This document shows positions 1 to 7,228 of a stretch of 13,749 nucleotides of DNA, one piece after another. Position numbers and translations under genes: made by a program. Positions within the stretch are counted from its first letter, which is position 1. Each line of letters starts with the position of its first letter. Source of the DNA: Parvularia atlantis (lineage: Eukaryota; Opisthokonta; Rotosphaerida); contig CALSCO010001133.1 of the NCBI GenBank assembly GCA_943704415.1, positions 1-13,749 of the forward strand. The letters run 5' to 3'. Under the pieces are notes generated by a model. It saw only the letters and a program-made list of their open reading frames with translations, was not told the origin of the DNA and searched no databases.

Positions 1-590
1 TCGCACCGGTGTCGAGCAGGGCGAGGAGATGCTGGCCGTCGACGCGGACGCGGGCCCACAGGCCCTGGGCGACGGCGGCCGTGAGCGCATGGGGGGCGGC
101 GGTCGGGTCGGCGGCGGGGAAGAAGTACGACGAGACGGCTTGATTCTGCGGAAAAAAATGACACGAGGGGTCTGGGTCAGACTTCGGGCGGTGTTGGTCG
201 GCGTGGGGGCCCGCGCGGCCCACGCCGGTCAAAAACCCGGCGGGTTGGGTTGGCGGCGCGGGCAGGCCGCTTGCAGATGCGCGGGAGACCGGCAGACGTT
301 ACACACGCGCCGGCCGCGCGCGTCGCGTTCGTCGCGGAACGTGCCGGTGCGGGTAGGCTGCGGGCCTGGCGGGCGGCGCGGGCGGTCGGGGCCGGCGGCG
401 GCGGCGCGGGGCCACTCGAGGAGGAGCGTGCCCAGACGGTCGGTGACGACACCTCCGCGCACCATGCGGTGACGTCCTCGTCTGGCAGCCCCGCGAACGT
501 GCGGAGCTGCAGACCCCCCATGAATGGGACCGTGGCCGGGCGCGCCGGCAGCACGACCTCGACAATGCCGTGAGGCACCATCCTCGCCAT
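1..590 (-). mobile_element. Retrotransposon-like gag/protease fragment, partial, running off the left edge
   Basis: Read on the minus strand, three pieces appear in retroelement order but not in one frame. From a Met at 590 there is a short segment containing LQLRTFAGLPDEDVTAWCAE (about 514-452), which has the F-x-G-x-P-x-E-D-V-x-x-W look of the start of a Ty3/gypsy Gag capsid. In another frame, around 300-255, is CNVCRSPAHLQAAC, a perfect C-x2-C-x4-H-x4-C zinc knuckle as in nucleocapsid. In a third context, 145-1, the reading ends LLALLDTGA, the active-site motif of retropepsin-type aspartic proteases. The stretch 146-165 resembles an intron 3' end (T-rich tract followed by CCGCAG), so a spliced, domesticated gene is possible; a frameshifted dead element is equally possible. 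The capsid region is far shorter than the usual 150-200 residues. No reverse transcriptase or LTR is visible because the window ends. The call rests on three short motifs. Confidence 0.5.
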
Positions 591-1267
591 GTCGAGAGGT
601 TGTGGGGCAGACAGAACAGCCAGATCGATACACAACACAAGGACTGGTGGCAATAGTTCCGCGCACGTTACGCCGTCCTGTCGCTCCGTCGGCGCACCTT
701 TCAACGCCGAGGTCGTCCGCCGCCTCGGCCAGAGCGATCGCCCGTCGCCCATCGCCGTCGTCGCTGACGCCCGCGCACGCCGTCGACCGTCGACCCGCCG
801 CGGCACCTGCACCGGCTGCATCCACCTCGCCTGCGTCCGCGCGAGCAGTGCCCCTGGTGGAGTCGCCGTCGCCAGCGATGCTGCGGCGCATGCCCAAGAG
901 CCAGCTGGTGACAGCAATCGTCGAATCCGCCGCACGAGAGCACCAGATGCGCATCGCACAGGAGGCCGAGCAGTCGCTGCGCCTGACGCAAATCCTGTCC
1001 CTGCCGTCGCCGTCGTCACCGGGCGACAGTCCCGCACCCAAGCGCGCGCGCACGCTGCCTGGCTTCGGCGTGCAAAGTGCGGACGCGATCCGCGCAGCCC
1101 TCGCAGCCAAGGACGCGGCCAAGGAGAACGCCGCCACCGCCAAGGTCGCTCAGCGCGCGGCCCTCATCGCTGCCTCGCCCATCGGGCGCGTGTGCGGCAG
1201 GCCCCCCAGGCAGCCGCTGGCTGTCCAAAGCGCGAACCTGCCGCGTCCCATCACCTCGTCTGTGTGA
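524..1267 (+). CDS. Unrecognised Ala/Ser/Pro-rich, probably nuclear protein
   Basis: I do not recognise this protein. The frame is open from 524 to the TGA at 1265-1267 (247 aa) and has GC-rich third positions, particularly from about 690 onward. The first part overlaps the oppositely oriented gag-like fragment and is lower in quality, so the true start may lie at the in-frame Met codons 878 or 890 or in an unseen upstream exon. After a Ser/Pro/Ala-rich stretch comes a predicted helix around PKSQLVTAIVESAAREHQMR, then a basic cluster PKRAR that could be a nuclear localisation signal, then a charged Ala/Lys helix and the tripeptide-like site SPIGR near the C-terminus, a possible proline-directed phosphosite. 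No catalytic domain is visible. Coding status is likely but not certain; the model of the 5' end is weak. Confidence 0.38.
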   Translation: MGPWPGAPAARPRQCREAPSSPCREVVGQTEQPDRYTTQGLVAIVPRTLRRPVAPSAHLSTPRSSAASARAIARRPSPSSLTPAHAVDRRPAAAPAPAASTSPASARAVPLVESPSPAMLRRMPKSQLVTAIVESAAREHQMRIAQEAEQSLRLTQILSLPSPSSPGDSPAPKRARTLPGFGVQSADAIRAALAAKDAAKENAATAKVAQRAALIAASPIGRVCGRPPRQPLAVQSANLPRPITSSV

Positions 1268-1609
1268 TGTGGTTGAGAAGAGTGACCAAATACGGATTTA
1301 CCCGCACCATCACGGCGCATCACAGGGTGCCCCACTTTGGCGCCGCGCCTCGGTCCCTCGCAAGAATACAAGGGCTCCAGTGAATGAGGGATCGCAGCAC
1401 TGTCCTGACCCGAACTGTGTGCTGCTACAACGACGAGCGATTTGGGCCAAAACTGAAGGTCTTCACAAAGGTGGCCGCGAGCGCGTTTACACAGGCCGAA
1501 TTACCCGCATCTACCCTATCAGTTTCAGTTTTCCCCTCGCGCACACAGTTTTTTTTTATGTCGGTTGTTTCCCCCCTCGCTCAATGCCATCAGTGCCCCC
1601 TCAGGCTTC
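1268..1609. other. Intergenic region between the unrecognised gene and the DUF1684 gene
   Basis: This 342-base stretch is visibly lower in G+C than the genes around it and has no open frame with the third-position bias seen elsewhere. It should carry the 3' ends of both flanking genes, since they converge here. A run of nine T residues at about 1551-1559 and a 7-bp inverted repeat (1394-1400 with 1419-1425, 18-base loop) are the only structures I see. No tRNA or other RNA gene is recognisable. Confidence 0.5.
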
Positions 1610-2462
1610 TCAGTGGCTGCCGTACTTGCGCGCGCCTGCCTCGACGCGCACGCCCTTGAGCCAGTTTGGCCGAGGCGGGACGGGGCAGGTGGCGTAGTCG
1701 GAGAAGGCGCAGGGCGGGTTGCGCGCCTTTTTTTGCGCATGCCGCACGTGTCAGCGCCCCAACCCCACCCCCGCGGCCCACAGCAAACGCGCAGACCTTG
1801 TTAAAGTCGAGGACGACGTGCCCGTCGCGCGGGGCGTCGACGGTGAGGAAGCGGCCGGAGCCGTAGGTGTCGCCGGCGGCGGTGTCGTCGCGGAACATGA
1901 GGAAGAGGTGGTCGTCCTCGGTCACGGGCTCAACGCGGTGCAGCGCGCCCGAGCCGGGCGGCCACTCAAACTCGGCGCAGCCGGGCACGACGTTGTCCTC
2001 GAGGTCGCCGAGGATGTTGGGGATCTGGAGGGTGCGGGGCGGGCTGTAGGGCATCCAGCGCGCGTCGATGCGCCAGGCTGGGTTGTACGGGAACCAGTCG
2101 ATGCCGTGGAAGGCGAGGAGGCCGGGGGTGTGCGTGCTCCAGGCGCGGATGGCCCAGCGCGCGCCGCGCTTGATCGCCATGACGCGCACGCCCGGGCCAA
2201 CCTCGACGACGGTCTGCTCGAGCGTGAGCGGGGCACCGTTGAGCACGACCGTGCCCGCGGCCGCGTCGAGTGTGACGGTGCCGACGTCGCTCGGGGCGCC
2301 ATCGGGCAGGCGCACGTCCTTGCCCTCGGCCGCGCCGATGCTGTTGGCGCCGTCGTGAAGCCAGAGCAGGCCCGCGAGCGCGAGCCAGCCCGTGGGCGTC
2401 GTGAGCGAGGCCTCGTACGCCGCGCGCCAGCTCTCCCACTCCGCGATGCCCGCCGCCGACAT
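1610..2462 (-). CDS. DUF1684 family protein
   Basis: Two exons, 2462-1797 and 1726-1610, joined over a 70-nt intron (1796-1727; donor GTCTGC, CTGAC branch-like site, acceptor in an A-rich run ending AG), give 260 aa. The splice restores the DUF1684 C-terminal signature: DFNK joins [18 protein letters not shown], matching the family pattern DFN-x-A-x-NPPCAF-x-x-YATCP. The N-terminus has the other family hallmark, a WR...[11 protein letters not shown] stretch followed by a glycine-rich turn. DUF1684 proteins are all-beta and of unknown biochemical role; they are common in bacteria and found in some fungi and other eukaryotes. No signal peptide is seen, suggesting a cytosolic protein. The start at 2462 is chosen because upstream residues are low-complexity and family similarity begins with WESWR. 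It is divergently paired with the EDEM gene with only 38 bp between start codons. Confidence 0.85.
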
Positions 2463-2500
2463 CGCAAGCTGTGAACGCTGTCTGACACCGCGAACTTCGA
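2463..2500. promoter_or_regulatory. Very short bidirectional promoter region, DUF1684 / EDEM
   Basis: Only 38 bp separate the two divergent start codons. It contains CGAACTTCG (2491-2499), an odd-centred palindrome, immediately before the EDEM start. No TATA box is visible. Core promoter elements for each gene very likely extend into the coding part of the other, or leaders are nearly absent. Inferred from gene spacing only. Confidence 0.4.
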
Positions 2501-5128
2501 ATGCGGTCAGCGCCCATCCTCCTCGTGGCGCTCGCGATCGCGGCGGCCACCGGCGGCGGGGCGCACGCGGCGAGCGCCGAGGCGCTGCGCGCGGAGGTGC
2601 GGGCCATGTTCCGGTTCGGGTACGACTCGTACCTGCGCTACGCCTACCCACTCGACGAGCTCGACCCGCTGCACTGCACGGGGCGCGGGCCCGACCGGGC
2701 CCATCCCGACAACATCTTCCTCAACGACGTCCTGGGCGACTTCTCGCTCACGCTGATCGACGCGCTCGACACGCACGTGGTCATGGGCAACGTGAGCGAG
2801 TTCCACCGGGCCGGGCGGCTCGTGCTCCAGCGGCGCTCGTTCGACATCGACTCGCTCGTGTCGGTCTTTGAGGTGACCATCCGCGTCCTCGGCGGCCTGC
2901 TCTCGGCCCACATCGCCACCACGCACGACCGCTTCCGCGCGTTCCACCTGCCCGGCTACGACGGCGGCTTCCTCCGCCTCGCGCGCGACCTCGGCACGCG
3001 CCTCCTGCCCGCCTTTGACAACACGGCCACGGGCCTGCCCTACCCGCGCCTCAACCTGCGCCACGGCGTGCCACGCTCGGTCATCAACGAGACCTGCACC
3101 GCCGGCGCGGGCACGCTCCTGCTCGAGTTTGCCACGCTCAGCCGGCTCACGGGCGACGCGCGCTTCGAGAACGTCGCCCGCCGCGCCATCGCCGGCCTCT
3201 GGCGCCGCCGCTCGCCCCTGGGCCTGCTCGGCAACGTCGTCAACATCCAGACGGGCGCCTGGGTCGACGCGCACAGCGGCACGGGCGCCGGCATCGACTC
3301 GTTCTTCGAGTACGCCCTCAAGGGCCACGTCCTCCTCGCCGACGACCGCCTCCTTGCCCTCTACCGCCACGCCATGGCCGCCGTCGAGCGCCACGTGCGC
3401 GACGACACGGGCTACCTCTACCGCAACGTCAACATGAACACGGGCCAGCCCGTCTCGACCTGGTTCGACTCGCTCGGCGCGTTCCTGCCGGGCGTGCACG
3501 TGCTCGACGGCGACCTCGACGCGGCCGACCGCACCCACGAGCTCTACTACGCCGTCTGGCGCAAGTACGGCGCCCTCCCCGAGCGCTTCGACTACGTCCG
3601 GCGTGATATCACCATCGGCGCGTACCCGCTCCGGCCCGAGCTGGCCGAGTCGACCTACCTGCTCTACCGGGCCACGCGCGACCCATACTACCGCGCCGTG
3701 GGCGAGGTGCTCGTGCGCGATCTGCAGCAGCACGCGCGCGTCTCGTGCGGCTTCGCCACCATCCGCCACGTCGCCCAGAAGGACCATGAGGATCGAATGG
3801 AGAGCTTCTTCCTAAGCGAGACGCTCAAGTACCTCTACCTCCTGTTTGACGACGAGCGCAACCCGCTCCACGGCTGGGACGCCAACTGGGTCTTCTCGAC
3901 CGAGGGCCACTTTCTGCACGTGCCCGTGCCCGGGCCCGCGCTCGCCCCCTCGGTCGTCCACGCCGACGCCCTGCCCAACATCGGAACCGGCGGTGTGTGC
4001 CCGCGCGTCCTCCCGCGCGCCCTGCCCGCCGCTTGGGCCACGCACGGCTCGCTCGGCATGCGCGACCACCACGCTGCGGCCCTCGCGCGCCACGTCGGCT
4101 GGACCGACGGTGCGCCGGTCGCGCCCTACCACGCCGGCGCCGTCCCGCCCGCGCGCGCCGCCGTCTGCGTCGCACCCGCCCTCACCGCACCCGACCCGGC
4201 GCGCAACCTCTGGCGGCGCGGGCAGGCGGCGCTCGCCGTGCCGGCCGTGCGGCGTACGCGCGCCTGCCACCGCGATACGATCACGGCGCGGGTCACGTCG
4301 CACAACACGGTCATCGCGGCTGACGTCAACGGCGTCGGCGGCGCCCCGGCCACGCTCGTCTTTCTCCTGCCGGACGGCACTGTCATTAGCTTCGCCGGCA
4401 ACAACCGCGGCATGACGCTCTTCACCAGCACCGGGCACGAGCTCGCCCTCATGCCGACCGACGGCGTCGCGGCCGACGACGTCGACGCCGACGCGCGCGT
4501 GCACAACCCGCTGCGCGCCCCGCCCGCGACGAGCGCCGCCCCGCAGCACATGCAAAACGGGCGCAGCTACGCCGTAACGGGCGTGAACGGCGTGCGGCTC
4601 GACGCAAACAAGATCGGCGCAACCCTGCAGCACCTCGGCCTGCTGCGCTTCCCGGCCATGCCCGCGACGGTGCACGCCAAGGGCACCTTTGCGCTGCAGT
4701 TCTCGGGCCTCCCGAGCACGTTCACGCCCGCCCCGTGCGAGACGGCCAAGGGCGTGCGCGGCCCGCTCGCCCTTATCACGGGCCTCGGCTGCACCACGGC
4801 CGAGGTCGCGGCGCAGCGCGACGCTCTGCGCGGACACGTCGCCCTTGTGCCGCGCGGCGGGTGCCTATTTGTGACCAAGGTTGCGCTGCTGCACGACCAC
4901 GGCGCCGTCGGCGTGCTCGTGAGCAACTACGGCGACGAGCTGTTCCACATGGAACCAGGCCACGCACCCGGCGCGTACGGCGACGACACCGACGACACGG
5001 ACGACGCGGACGACGACGGCGTGACCGTGGCCATCCCGGCCGTCATGATCGCGCACACGGACGCCGCCAAGCTGCACTTTCTGCACGCGCAGAACGCCGC
5101 CGCGCCGGTCGAGATCTGGCTTTCGTAG
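2501..5128 (+). CDS. EDEM: EDEM-family ER alpha-mannosidase (GH47) with C-terminal PA domain
   Basis: A single uninterrupted exon of 875 aa. EDEM proteins trim mannose from N-glycans of misfolded glycoproteins in the ER and direct them to ER-associated degradation. Residues 1-23 form a signal peptide (hydrophobic LLVALAIAAA, then AHA|AS). The GH47 (alpha/alpha)7 domain spans about 34-470. The family's catalytic acidic residues are in place: FEVTIRVLGGLL (E124), AGIDSFFEYALK (D266), RPELAEST (E380/E383), and the calcium-binding threonine in VFSTEGH (T467). Strong EDEM blocks include NTATGLPYPRLNLRHGVP and CTAGAGTLLLEF. N-glycosylation sequons occur at N97 and N196. A protease-associated (PA) domain at about 743-870, with an Asp-rich loop near 828-839, gives the EDEM3-like order. 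The protein ends IWLS without KDEL/HDEL, so ER retention must come from partners or another signal. It is the only intron-free recognised gene here. Confidence 0.93.
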   Translation: MRSAPILLVALAIAAATGGGAHAASAEALRAEVRAMFRFGYDSYLRYAYPLDELDPLHCTGRGPDRAHPDNIFLNDVLGDFSLTLIDALDTHVVMGNVSEFHRAGRLVLQRRSFDIDSLVSVFEVTIRVLGGLLSAHIATTHDRFRAFHLPGYDGGFLRLARDLGTRLLPAFDNTATGLPYPRLNLRHGVPRSVINETCTAGAGTLLLEFATLSRLTGDARFENVARRAIAGLWRRRSPLGLLGNVVNIQTGAWVDAHSGTGAGIDSFFEYALKGHVLLADDRLLALYRHAMAAVERHVRDDTGYLYRNVNMNTGQPVSTWFDSLGAFLPGVHVLDGDLDAADRTHELYYAVWRKYGALPERFDYVRRDITIGAYPLRPELAESTYLLYRATRDPYYRAVGEVLVRDLQQHARVSCGFATIRHVAQKDHEDRMESFFLSETLKYLYLLFDDERNPLHGWDANWVFSTEGHFLHVPVPGPALAPSVVHADALPNIGTGGVCPRVLPRALPAAWATHGSLGMRDHHAAALARHVGWTDGAPVAPYHAGAVPPARAAVCVAPALTAPDPARNLWRRGQAALAVPAVRRTRACHRDTITARVTSHNTVIAADVNGVGGAPATLVFLLPDGTVISFAGNNRGMTLFTSTGHELALMPTDGVAADDVDADARVHNPLRAPPATSAAPQHMQNGRSYAVTGVNGVRLDANKIGATLQHLGLLRFPAMPATVHAKGTFALQFSGLPSTFTPAPCETAKGVRGPLALITGLGCTTAEVAAQRDALRGHVALVPRGGCLFVTKVALLHDHGAVGVLVSNYGDELFHMEPGHAPGAYGDDTDDTDDADDDGVTVAIPAVMIAHTDAAKLHFLHAQNAAAPVEIWLS

Positions 5129-5134
5129 TTTTGG

Positions 5135-6698
5135 TTATACACTAGCAGCACTGTACAGCACGCAGCGGTCACAAGATGGCACAGCAGCACCCCTGAGCAC
5201 GCGCGCGTTCGTGTCAGACAGCGCGCCGAGCGACGATCGGCACGCGCGTACCCTGCTCTTGTCGTCGTCCACAAGCGTGCTGACCGTGCGCGAGGGCGTG
5301 CGCAGTGGCGTCGACGAGGTCAACTGCGCGTGTAGCTGCGACGACGGCGGCAGTGTCACGTTGAGGATGTCGACGCGCTGGTACGACATCAGCGGCGTCG
5401 CCGGCACGGTCCCGTAGTCGACCAGCTTGGCGTTGATCGGCGGCAGGCGCAGGTACTTGCAGATGGCTGCGTCGTGCGTCAAGCACGGCTCGCAGCAGGC
5501 GGGGGGCGCCGCACCGTTGCATCGATGCGTACTCAGGAACTTGTCAAAGCCGCGCGGCCCGAGGTTGCCCTTGCCGAACCCGACGCCGTTGATCGTGTGC
5601 ATCTGCGGGTCCGTGTACAGGTCGCCCACGCCCTGGATGTCGCACACAAGGATCGTGTGGCCCGAGGCCTCGTACGTAAAGTGCGAGAAGGCCTGGGGCG
5701 TGTTGCGCTCGTCCTCGTTCACAAACCCAAAGTTGTTGTTGTGCTTGCGGTATGGCCCGGCGATGAAGCGCTCAACGGCGCACCTGCGACCGGGCTGCGT
5801 CAGCGCTGGGCCGCCGCACGCGCGCACCGGTCGCACAGGTCGTGGTTCTCGCGGTCCACGAGTTCGAGGATCCACGCCTGCACAAAGTCGATCTTTTTGG
5901 GTGGGTTGGACTGCGTGTGTGTGTGCGACGTGATGTGCGTCAGTGCGCGCGTGCGATGCAAGCGCAACAACCAGCCACAGGCCAAGCCCGCGCCCCACCA
6001 CACACCACACCGCACGCACGCACGCGCAACCACACCACACACCAAGCACACCCAACCGCCCACACCAAGCACACCCAACCCAACAACAACGGCACCTGGT
6101 TGAACTTCTTGGCCCACTCGGCCGCAAAGCACTGCATCTCGGCGTCCTGGAAGTACGTCTCGCGGTCCTCGTCCGGATCGATGGCCATCTTGGCGACGTA
6201 GGTGACGGCGGAGTCGCGCTGGCGGTCGCTCAGGTCCTGCAGGTGGTACGCCTTGCGCAGGCCGCCGCGCGCAAACGGCTCGGCCTCGATCTTGACCTTG
6301 ACGCGGGTGGCCGTCCACTTGCCAGTCTTGACGCTGAACACGTGCTTGAGCGCGTTCTCCGCCGCCAGCGCGCCAAAGTCGGGCGGCGGCCGGGCGACGA
6401 CGGTCGGCGGCGGCCGCGGATCGCGCACCACGCTCCCGCCCTCCAGCCGCGTGCGCGTCCCCGTGATCTCGTCCACCAGCTGCACGCGCCGCTCGCGGTA
6501 CTCGGCCTGCGTGATGAAGCCCTGCTCGTACAGGTCCTTGAGCGCCTGCAGCTTGGCGCGCTGCTCGGCCGACAGCCCCGCGACCTGCGTCGTCGTCGCC
6601 GTCTGCTGCTTGATCTGTTGACTCGCGGGCGGCGGCGGCGGCGCGCCCTCGTCCTCCGGCAGCGCCTGGTACCGCCCGTCCTGCACAAACTGGACCAT
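5135..6698 (-). CDS. Alpha-kinase (MHCK/eEF2K type) with N-terminal SHOCT-like domain
   Basis: Four exons, 6698-6096, 5910-5828, 5783-5515 and 5466-5135, encode 428 aa. Alpha-kinases are atypical Ser/Thr kinases such as myosin heavy chain kinase, eEF2 kinase and the TRPM6/7 kinases. The domain runs from about 117 to 330: FSVKTGKWTATRVKVKI, the PFARGGLRKAYHL strand, ATP-anchoring lysine K170 in YVAKM, NNNFGFV, RNTPQAFSHFTYE, DIQGVGDLYTDPQ, the Gly-rich loop GKGNLG, and the zinc motif HRCNAICKYLRL (H315, C317, C321, with H263). The last motif forms only after removing a 48-nt, stop-free intron (5514-5467). Residues about 41-77 (LSAEQRAKLQALKDLYEQGF, then ITQAEYRERR) match a SHOCT short helical module, which is unexpected on an alpha-kinase. 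The tail after 330 is unrecognised. Introns: 185, 44 and 48 nt. The substrate cannot be read from sequence. The stop codon lies 6 bp from that of the EDEM gene. Confidence 0.92.
6038..6080. repeat. 20-bp direct repeat in CA-rich intron of the alpha-kinase gene
   Basis: The unit CACACCAAGCACACCCAACC occurs perfectly at 6038-6057 and 6061-6080, with a period of 23 bp, inside intron 1 (6095-5911) of the alpha-kinase gene. On the sense strand the intron is G/T-rich just after the donor, including GGGTTGGGTG. The rest of the intron holds CA and CGCA microsatellite-like tracts and a CTGAC branch-like site upstream of the CACACACGCAG acceptor. At 185 nt it is the only long intron in the window, probably by repeat expansion. 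Confidence 0.8.
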
Positions 6699-7228
6699 GG
6701 CGCGGCGTTGTGCGCGGCAGTGCGCGGCGAGGCAAAGTGTGCGACGTCACGCTCACGACGGCGGTCGCGGACGAAGCAGGGGGGTCTGAACGGCTTTCTG
6801 TACGCAAGCGTATTACATCATGGCGTACATGCCTAGGGCGTCCGTGCCGTGCGTGTCTGTGCTGACGATGCTCGACGATGCGGCGCATACACAGCGACGC
6901 TTCCATCGCTGCCCGCAGCGCTCGCAGCGCGCACTGGCCCTCCGCAGTCCGCCGCGCCTCGCTGTCTCACTGCTCAGGTCACGTGGTACTTTCGGCTGTC
7001 AGAACTCCCCTCGCAGTCATGGCTGTCGCGCGCATCCCGCGTCCTTCCCATCCCATCCGCTGTCCCCCGCGTTTTTCCTCGTCGCCCCATGCGCCTCCGC
7101 CCGCACCCGCCCGTGCCCCTGCCGTACCGCGTGGCTGCGATCCTTCCTGCCGCGCGCGCACTCATTCGCCCGCCCGCTCCCCACGACTGACACTGCGCCA
7201 TGGTGCCCACAGTTGCACTCACCGCTAG
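6699..7228. promoter_or_regulatory. Divergent promoter region, alpha-kinase / F-BAR gene
   Basis: At 530 bp this is the largest spacer and separates two divergent genes. The side next to the F-BAR gene (about 7000-7200) is strongly C+T-rich on the plus strand, as in many fungal promoters. Visible elements include a CACGTG E-box at 6980-6985, a CRE-like TGACGTCG (minus strand, near 6742-6749) 45 bp upstream of the alpha-kinase start, and a 7-bp inverted repeat TGTACGC/GCGTACA (6799-6805 and 6823-6829). Open frames crossing the region lack third-position bias and look accidental. Regulatory use of these sites is inference. Confidence 0.45.

Noticed and set aside
1394-1425. Inverted repeat GCAGCAC/GTGCTGC as a possible terminator or structured RNA
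   Set aside because: Seven base pairs with an 18-base loop is easily chance in this composition, and nothing around it resembles a tRNA or snoRNA.
2507-4837. Long open frames on the minus strand opposite the EDEM gene (2507-3787 and 3812-4837)
   Set aside because: They are antisense shadows caused by high G+C; the plus-strand frame has continuous GH47 and PA motifs, whereas these are low-complexity with no family motif.
5911-6095. CA-rich tract as a CRISPR-like or telomeric repeat
   Set aside because: Only two copies of a 20-bp unit plus microsatellite, fully explained as an intron with donor, branch-like site and acceptor.
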